A stretch of DNA of 64,000 nucleotides from Antedon bifida. Lineage: Eukaryota; Echinodermata; Crinoidea; Comatulida; Antedonidae. Below, piece after piece: positions 57,401 through 64,000 of this stretch; the first letter of the stretch is position 1; every line of letters begins with the position of its first letter. A program made the position numbers and the translations under genes. The notes under the pieces are model-generated. The model was not told the origin of the DNA and searched no databases. It saw nothing but the letters and a program-made list of their open reading frames with translations. Location of the stretch: positions 16,559,001-16,623,000 of the forward strand of contig OY727095.1 in assembly GCA_963402885.1 (NCBI GenBank). Direction: 5' to 3'.

Positions 57401-59676
57401 GGAGACCATCTAGGAATATCAGTGCTGTATATATGAAGGGGTTCCATCAGGCATTTTAAATCAACACAGGGGCTGACCATTATGGCAGCCCCTGCATCTA
57501 GTATTGGCTCATGCCATTCCTCTGGTCAAGTTACCATAATTAACTTTATAACCTACCTAGATGATACCTTGATGTCTCAACATCACCTATAACAAATAAA
57601 ACATACAATAATTATTTCAATAAAAAAAGAAACTATGTATAGAAAAACTTGACCAGTGATTTTATCCTGGAATTTTAATAATAAAAAAATAAACAAATTA
57701 AGATGAGGAAATCTGTGAGAATGAGAAAAAAAAAACCACCCAACCGATATTCGAAATAAGAATATTCCGTTTGATATGCAGAAGAATTAAGGTGTTTTAG
57801 GAACTACTACAGCAATGTAACCAAAGTGTATTGTAGTGCTAGATAAAAAACAAGCCAACACCTACATTGTTTCCAACCCATACTCTAACAATGGTACGGT
57901 TAGCTAGTTATTGTCATGGATGGTTAATGTCTGATTATCGTTTTTTTTAATACAAAATTTTATTTATTACAATCATCATTCTAAATTTAGACTTATTGTT
58001 GCATTTTAAATACTTACAATTCACTTTCACTGGATCAATATGATTTGACTTTTGTTTCAGTGATATTGTTGCCTTTAGAACTTTTACTGATGAATTACCT
58101 CTTTTTAAAAGAAATGTCTTGAATGGTTCTGCACGCCATAGGATTTCAGCTTTGACAGTCTAGGGAAAAAAAGCCATACTCATACAAAATTTACAGCTCC
58201 AAGGCACTGTAGTAAAATTGATTGCTGTGATAAATAAATATTATACAATTATTTATATATTTTTTTAAATAATTTTTTTTTATACTGGTAATGCTTTCAT
58301 TCAAGTTTTTCTCCCAATGAGAAATATAAAAATGGCTATACTGCAAATAAAAGTGTGCATCCTCTAAAGAGACTAATGAAAAGACAGAATTTTTATTCTA
58401 AAGCTCTGTCTACACTATCAAACTTTATGTGAAACTGAAAAGTGATGTGCTCATGTATGGACATGATGACATCATATCATTATCATATTTGGGTACATCA
58501 CACTTTTTTTGTCAAACTAGTTTGATAGTGTAAACATCTTAACTCAGTATTATGATCCAGTATGCTCAATTGGATAGCAATAGAGATTTTGTTATTTATT
58601 GATCAAGTTTATGAATTCTCAAGTTATGTGGTATTCCTGCAAAAACATGTTTAATGCATATTCTTTACCATGCCAACCTACTAAAAACATTGTGATAATA
58701 CATATATAACATACTGTATCATGGTATATAAAACAATTATTCCTACTTGTTTTTTCTTCTGAACTTTCCATTTCTTTTTTGATACTGCTACAGTAATGTT
58801 CATGTCTTTATACATAGATAGTATACCTACAGGTGTTATTAAAGGCTGCTCACCAATTGTTATGTGCGCTTCTTCTATCCTCTGAAACACATATTTATAT
58901 TTAATATACTATTTGTGTACACATTTCTTTATTTTATAAGGAAAGAGTAAGATTAAACAATGCAATCATAACCCATGTTTCTTTCTTTTGTAAATGATCA
59001 GGAATCAATTCAATTAAATCATCAATCAATTTAAAGACAATAAAATAACCATGTTTTGTACTCTATGATAAAACTGATATAATGAAAAGTCTATATTATA
59101 TCTGGGCTAACCACCAATGGGTGAAGAGGAGTAATAATTATTTATCTGGAACATGAATTATCAAGAAAATAAAATTTAATGTATTAGAAATTAAAACCGC
59201 AGTACATAATTCAAATACAGTTTAATTATTACAGATTATAGTACCTACCTTTCTAGCTGACGGCTTAAAAATTCTTATTTGAAGTTGATATTCATCATTT
59301 CCAATCAACTTTCCAAAAACTCCCAACATCATTTTTTTCTTGTGACTTAAGAAATTTGCTACACGACTCGTTATTTCATAACTACAGAAATCATTAAATA
59401 ACATATACAACATCAATCTTTGTTTGTATGTTTCAATGTTATTTTAAACGCGATTTTTAGTAAGGTAAAAAAAACAAAGATTGTGTTGGCTACATTTGGC
59501 AAAATTCCAAAAAAATTGGATAGTTAATGAGTAAGGCCGGAGGGAAATACATTATATGGTTCTCGTAAGCCAATGAATATTACAAAAACATATCTTTTTT
59601 AATACCTCATTGTTAGTTTTCAGAATGTCTGGTTGTATCCTGCAAATTTCTGTCCAAAGTTCATTCCAAATTGTTT
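54470..59676 (-). CDS. Module C: unknown beta-rich exons, linkers and DED (partial)
   Basis: Exons: 59606-59676, 59249-59381, 58747-58881, 58018-58159, 57557-57586, 56940-57110, 55083-55637 and 54470-54499. From 58881 downward all phases agree. The join 59606 to 59381 does not (phase 0 out, phase 2 needed), so an exon is missing there or 59606-59676 is false. The linkers encode DVETSRYHL (close to YVETSRPNL at 6.0 kb), Gly/Ser/Val repeats, and GVVGTASSNRG (close to DDVGTSSNQ at 25.8 kb). The last exon ends in phase 1 and could splice in frame to the DED exon at 45164 across a 9-kb stretch full of mobile elements. No start or stop codon was identified. Confidence 0.55.
55083..55637 (-). CDS. 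DED exon of module C
   Basis: This exon of 555 nt, phase 1-1, has its acceptor at 55637 and donor at 55083. It encodes about 185 residues: CFVGERYCWLRFLLFDKLDV, DLLNHLEHEGLISPTNVNL and a LLEI helix. A second helical part follows, SPYRKQLFKTLKQLDLDAL to a LEKEEEL and IFADRL pattern. It is paralogous to the two other DED exons, with an extra tail NVVTEIEG. Acceptor context (tttatttgcag) is the same in all three copies, so exon and flanks were duplicated together. Confidence 0.8.
55790..56030. mobile_element. Truncated copy of the 8.6-kb MITE
   Basis: It starts aaaggcccatttacactagg with the same gacgataac motif, then matches the inside of the 8.6-kb element (tttcacacgtccaatcaaat) and stops near the mirrored centre. 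The right inverted end is missing. Confidence 0.7.
56115..56897. mobile_element. pogo-like TIR element
   Basis: The left end accgtatatttcggtgtata and the right end, reversed, accgtctatttcggtgtata share the continuation agtcgcac. They are flanked by TA. The right end also has inner gtgcgtcttata units. There is no transposase. It lies in the intron between module C's 18-bp-repeat exon and its DED exon. Confidence 0.75.
56940..57110 (-). CDS. Repeat-encoded Gly/Ser/Val linker exon of module C
   Basis: This phase 1-1 exon has acceptor ggtacag/ at 57110 and donor /gtaata at 56940. About eight tandem 18-bp units each encode GVSSGA or GVSSGT, with single variants GVSSAA and GVPSSA, ending GAWNRGIRQ. 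The coding frame stays open in spite of the repeat, and unit changes are multiples of 18 bp, so it is probably a flexible, length-variable spacer between the unknown domain and the DED. Open frames on the other strand here are shadows of the same repeat. Confidence 0.65.
57260..57960. repeat. Segmental duplicate of 5688-6420
   Basis: This is the partner of the left-hand copy, with SINE, linker exon DVETSRYHL and downstream intron in the same order. Divergence is moderate, so the duplication is not recent. Confidence 0.8.
57317..57556 (+). mobile_element. 5S-rRNA-derived SINE
   Basis: 57319-57432 aligns by eye along a whole 5S rRNA: atggccttgtcacgttgaa at the start, tctgatcaccaaagttaagc, gagcttggatgggagacc, then atcagtgctgtat at the end. 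The internal promoter region is recognisable. A non-5S body follows (gcccctgcatctagtattgg). This is the structure of 5S-headed SINEs (SINE3 type). It is too diverged to be a working 5S gene. Confidence 0.75.
58018..59676 (-). CDS. Exons of unrecognised domain at the start of module C
   Basis: 59606-59676 is open only in phase 1 (NELWTEICRIQPDIL). 59249-59381 encodes SRVANFLSHKKKMMLGVFGK and an alternating-hydrophobic stretch. 58747-58881 encodes GEQPLITPVGILSMYKDMNI. 58018-58159 encodes EILWRAEPFKTFLLKRG. The alternating pattern suggests beta sheet. Position before a death-fold module would suit a UPA-like domain or a diverged COR end, but I recognise neither with confidence. Canonical AG/GT borders and long open frames support real exons. 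Confidence 0.5.
58400..58541. mobile_element. MITE, same family, copy 2
   Basis: It has complete inverted ends, gctctgtctacactatcaaa and tttgatagtgtaaacatc, with the inner agtgatgtgctc and gtacatcacact pair. Confidence 0.8.
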
Positions 59677-59824
59677 CTGTCAAAAATAAACAAAACCTCC
59701 CCCAAAAACACATACCTATGCATAAAAAAAAGGAAAAGCATCTTCATTTACCAATCATTCATGCTGATAGTCTAAACCCAAATTAGGCCCAAAATTTCCC
59801 TTCTGAAAATATAAAAAAAGGTAA

Positions 59825-60120
59825 CCTTTAAAGATGTATTGTCCCCCAAAAACATGAAAAATGAAGGTTAATTAAATCAGACTTTGAATATGTTATTTTG
59901 TAGCTTTAATAAAGTTAATCACTTCATTAGAAAAATAAAACGAAAAAAAAATTTTAAAAAATACAAAATAAATGGTTAAATTCAATCAAAAACCCATTGG
60001 CTGGCAGACAATTTGACAATTTTTTGCTTTAAATTACAGTTTTTTCAGGTAAATACATTTTTTTTTCGATCCAGTTTTTGGTCAAAGTGGATTACTAATA
60101 TGTTACATTAAAATGGCATA
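59825..60120. repeat. Dispersed repeat, reversed pair with 41035-41285
   Basis: Matches as for the left copy: tttttttcgatccagttttt, aacccattggctggcagaca. Confidence 0.65.
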
Positions 60121-60127
60121 TTCAACA

Positions 60128-62088
60128 AAAATACCCATGCCAACTCGTACCCAACTTGGCTAACTCGTACCCAAACCAACCCGTATCCATGCAAACTCGT
60201 ACTATCCATTATTTGGCTTTAATACTTCAAGTATCCATTTTTTGGCTTACTCGTACCCATTTTTTGCCTTACTCGTACCCATTGGCTTACTTAACGATTT
60301 GATGGTGCAAAACTAAAGGTATGCTTTTGCCGTGTGAATATTTTTATATAAAATTTTTTTTTTTGAAACAGGTCTCGGAGAAATGTGTGCCAATAAAAAC
60401 GACAATTGATTGTAAACATTGTTTAATTAGGCATATTTATTTGTTAACATTCAATCATTTAAATGTAATATATTTTTATAGCGAATGTACGTTTGTGTCT
60501 TTTATCTAAGAGACGTAAGAGAACATTTATTTAAGAAAAATTCATTTTACTGTTTAATAGTATACTATAGTATTACAATTCAATTAAGCCCAGGTAAAGT
60601 ACCAACAACGTATCATTTTTATACTTATCAATTTTATCCTTATCACCTAATTATCTTCCCTGATTTACATAGTAATCGATCAAGTAATTTTTTTTTTTAT
60701 TTAGATTAAATAAACATGACCATAAGGCCATATACATGGCTGCAGTCTCGTGCTCAAATTTGAGTTAGTGTTTACCAACCAAACGTTATGTACATTTTAT
60801 TGGTATAAGATTGTTTGAATCATATAATATCTCTATGTTTAAATTAACAACTCCCTGTTTTAAGCAAAGGCCTGCAGGAGAGCTACATGGGGTTGAATTA
60901 CTTGTAGATTTATTTTTTTATTAAATAATTCAGTGAAATGATCATATACACGTTTGATTAAGACAATTAAACATTTTTGGCAGATTTTTTCTCTATGTAT
61001 AACAGCTACATGTTTTGCTGACCAGGGATTCCCCTGTCATAAAAAAAACCCGCATTTATATAGTGTGTCAAATAGACAATGCAATGTGACGTATGATCGT
61101 TTATCCATTTATTGTTAAATAATTCAGTAAAATGATCTGTTTGTTTAAGGCAATTAAACATTTTTGGCAGATGTTTCCTCAATAACAGCTACATGTTTTT
61201 GCTCTCCGTGGATTCAACTTTTTAAAAAAAAATATGTATTTTATAGTGTGTCAAATAAAACAAATGAATGACGTACGATCGTTTTCCCATGGCAACGGAT
61301 GCCATCTTATTTACTAAAATACATTACATTAAATTACAAATTTGATAATTTACTAAAACAATATAAACTTTCTGAAAGGCCTGTTTGAGTACTTACGTAT
61401 CTGTCGATGGTATTTAGTTTTAGTATTATATATTTCGGTTTTTAGTCATAATAATACAGTAATAATCATTATAAAATGAAAACGCAAGCAAATGTCGCTG
61501 TTTGTAATTAAATGTTTAAATTATTGCAGGCTACCTTTTATTATTATTCTCACATCCGTCATTGTATACTAGGGGCTTTGTTTAATAAACGGCAATAATC
61601 TACATGCAGTAGATTTATTATTCTAAAACTCATGCTCACTCAGCAAAAATGAGGCTGGTATCCACTTTACGAATAACTACTTAAAAATGTATTAAATATT
61701 TTCGAACAGTTTATTCTTTTCCGAAACTTGCAAAACAAAACAACAAGAACCATTTTATGTGCAGGGGTAGGGTAGCTGGGCTTTTTTCGTATCTGTTTTT
61801 ACATATTATTCTTTTAGGTCTGTAGTTTTTGTCTTTATAATATTGGTTAAATTATGATTGGCATATAAAAATGTAATAAAACTGGTATAAATGTAATACA
61901 AATATATTTCACGTACAGTACTGACTACAAATCATGTACCATAATCCATGTTTGTCGCGTGTGTAAAAATATGTAGCATTAAACTTGGGTACGAGCCAGC
62001 CCATATGGGTACAAGTCAGCCCATGATGGGTACAAGTGAGCCAAAATGTTGGGTATGAGTTGGCATGCGTACGAGTTGACCTGTATTC
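60128..62088. mobile_element. Segment bracketed by inverted clusters of the aactcgtaccc motif
   Basis: 60128-60300 holds about nine degenerate units of aactcgtaccca. 61985-62088 holds the same motif reversed (gggtacgag, gggtacaagt). Between them is a duplicated stretch of about 240 bp (60920-61075 and 61105-61275, sharing aattaaacatttttggcaga). Related units occur in the core of the 33.9-kb foldback element. No transposase is seen. Confidence 0.45.
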
Positions 62089-62213
62089 CTTAATCAGTCT
62101 TGCATGCTAGCCTATTCAATAGAAAATAAAAGAGGTTATATAAACAGAGAACAAATTCACTTGCAGTTTTTGATGGGTTTTTATGATATGGTCTATTGGA
62201 AATTAGTTTCTAC

Positions 62214-62372
62214 AGCTCTGTCTACACTATCAAACTTTGTGTGACAAAAAAATTTGATGTGCCCATATATGGACATGATGTCATATCACTACCATATTTA
62301 GGCATATCACTACCATATTTGGTCACATCACACTTTTTTTGTCATACTAATTTGATAGTGTAGACATAGCTT
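62214..62372. mobile_element. MITE, same family, copy 3
   Basis: It has complete inverted ends, agctctgtctacactatcaa and tttgatagtgtagacatagc, and a duplicated inner atcactaccatatt segment. Confidence 0.8.
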
Positions 62373-62847
62373 TACCTAGGGTACCAAAGCAAGCTAACAA
62401 CTTTCCTGTACTTTACATCTAAATTTTTACAATGCGACGATGTTTTTCAGCTTTTATAAGCATAAACTTGTCCTAGACTAGGCCGGTATTATTTTCTTAC
62501 ACGCCGGGTCGATCACGGTTGGTTGTGTGTGTGTGTGTGTGTGTGGCTGATGGTTTAAACGATTGTGAAAACTGACCATGTGGCTTCATCAGCTCTATTC
62601 ATTGACTGTGATTGATCGTCGGTGGTACCGCTACTCCACAATACGGGAGTGACGATCACAAAGGATGCCGACCTGCTTAGTGTTTGCATAATCAAATCTG
62701 AGCATAAAATCACAAATTGTATTCTAAATAAATCAGTATTTTCTAATCTTTTACTTTGCAGTTGACTGGCTAGATCTCTGTTTTTTTTAAAAATTATAAT
62801 TGCTATAAAATGCTGTAAAAATTTATTCTGTAACATTTATTTCTCCA
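62373..62847. other. (GT)n run and unassigned sequence
   Basis: A (gt)n microsatellite at about 62523-62545, then an open minus-strand frame of 93 codons (62555-62836) without recognisable domain or splice sites. Confidence 0.4.
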
Positions 62848-63330
62848 AATTAATTTGTTTAAGTAGGTTTCCAGTAATATCATTAACTAATTGATTTGAA
62901 TGACATTTTATGCATTTGCTGCAATTGTGTCATCCATTCTGATACAAGTCCTCACACACTAAGTGGGCGTTAAAACAGGTATTCACAATTAATACCTTAA
63001 TTTTGTCTTATGTGGTATCCCATGTTAGATCTGGTTAATTGCGTTGTCTTCTTTGGCCTCCAGAGGTCACTATTTAGTCAAAATTGGTCTTGCAGTACCT
63101 CATATTTGATCTGGTCCATTTGTTGGGCTACAGGGGATACACAGAGTCATAAGACTTCAGCAAACATCTATTATCTAATAATCTAATTTGTTGTGTACAT
63201 TGCTCTGGTCGGACAGTTTATGATGATAAAAATTTCAATATAACATTTAAACAGAAAATCAGGGTAGACATTTTTATAAATGATTTGTTTGTTTTGATTA
63301 TTGAGTTTTTGTCAAAATATCAGATATAAA
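62848..63330. repeat. Dispersed repeat, pair with 14973-15540
   Basis: It has the same order of segments as the left copy. The terminal hairpin part is shortened. Confidence 0.8.
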
Positions 63331-63339
63331 AATTCTTCT

Positions 63340-63575
63340 ACATAAGATTTAGTCTCCGGAAAAATTGTGTGCGTCTTAATGCTGTGTGTGATTTAGACTA
63401 ATTTCACTACAAGCACGTGTATGCGAGATTGGTGTGATGGTTATGTAAAAACCAGCCTTTCAACTAACAATAGCTTCAGTTGACTAACAATAGAACAGCA
63501 ATGCAAAAAAAAAACGAATGAATTTGAAAAGAAATAGGTTTTTTTAAACTACTCGCATAAAAAAAACGTGTAGGC
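63340..63575. repeat. Reversed copy of the inside of the 29.2-kb element
   Basis: ttcagttgactaacaataga, gaaaagaaataggtttttt and actcgcat correspond in reverse to 29570-29760. Confidence 0.75.
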
Positions 63576-64000
63576 TACATTAAATCTAACTAGAATTTAA
63601 TTCGTCACTTTGACGAATTATAGGTGATCATTTTTATAATTTAATTGACATTAATATTTTTTAAACATGAACGTACGTTAACATACAATCGAAAAATGTT
63701 GATGTATGCCATCCTATTATACGCTTATAGTGCTGAGTTGTGCCTATTATATGCCATATACATTATGTACAGTATATACTGTATATCTATATACAGTGTA
63801 GCATTGGTGAAATTATGGACACACATCATGTTCTAATATTTTGGCACTGATGACATCATCAAAATAAACTTGTGGATAACAATATCGAAAGATAATGAAT
63901 TGAGCAATAAAATATAACAATTGGAAAAAAATTTGGAACGTAGAAGCGCGGTGCGCGCTCTTTAAAATGTGTATAACTTTGACGAAAAAGATGAAAAAAC
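63576..64000. other. No feature recognised at the right edge
   Basis: AT-rich sequence, a short plus-strand frame (63645-63836) with no recognisable domain. Confidence 0.4.

Noticed and set aside
57319..57432. 5S rRNA gene
   Set aside because: Many changes from any 5S and a SINE body attached. It is a 5S-derived SINE, not a gene.
62555..62836. 93-codon minus-strand open frame
   Set aside because: Low-complexity start, no recognisable domain, no splice context. Could be transposon debris but not supportable.

Overview
This is a eukaryotic, AT-rich, intron-rich and repeat-laden window. No single sequence fixes the species. Long introns, GGCCTAGG-rich stretches, 5S-rRNA-derived SINEs, LINE debris of several clades and death-fold/ROCO genes together suggest a marine invertebrate, most likely a deuterostome such as an echinoderm. 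That is an inference with low to moderate confidence.

All convincing host coding sequence lies on the minus strand, as small exons with canonical splice sites and matching phases. I recognise three modules, in transcription order. Module C (about 59.7-54.5 kb) has beta-rich exons of unrecognised fold, short linker exons, an 18-bp-repeat linker exon, a death-effector-domain (DED) exon and another linker. Module B (about 45.2-22.9 kb) has a DED exon, a ROC GTPase domain (P-loop exon, switch exon, WDHGGQ exon), COR-domain exons, a Cys-rich exon, five linker exons, a second DED exon and a last linker. Module A (about 9.5-0.1 kb, running off the left edge) has a small ATG exon, a linker exon and a ROC GTPase domain into which a complete-looking OTU cysteine-protease domain is spliced between the P-loop (G1) and WDHGGQ (G3) motifs. 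Nearly all linker and DED exons are symmetric phase 1-1, so the modules could be three tandem paralogues or parts of one very long gene. Sequence alone does not decide. The domain set (DED, ROC-COR, OTU) would suit apoptotic or innate-immune signalling tied to ubiquitin.

Between and inside these genes are mobile and repetitive sequences. There are broken LINE fragments, including an R2-like element with a restriction-like endonuclease at 51.1-53.5 kb and L2/CR1-like pieces at 7.6-8.6, 26.3, 33.1, 47.9-49.8 and 53.5 kb. There are 5S-derived SINEs at 5.7, 33.5 and 57.3 kb and several TIR/MITE or foldback elements, one carrying a broken HIRAN-domain gene at 42.1-43.1 kb. There is an 89-bp satellite (12.8-14.2 kb), a 116-bp array (20.0-21.6 kb), smaller arrays, and many dispersed repeat pairs. 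No functional rRNA or tRNA gene, CRISPR array or prokaryotic feature is seen.
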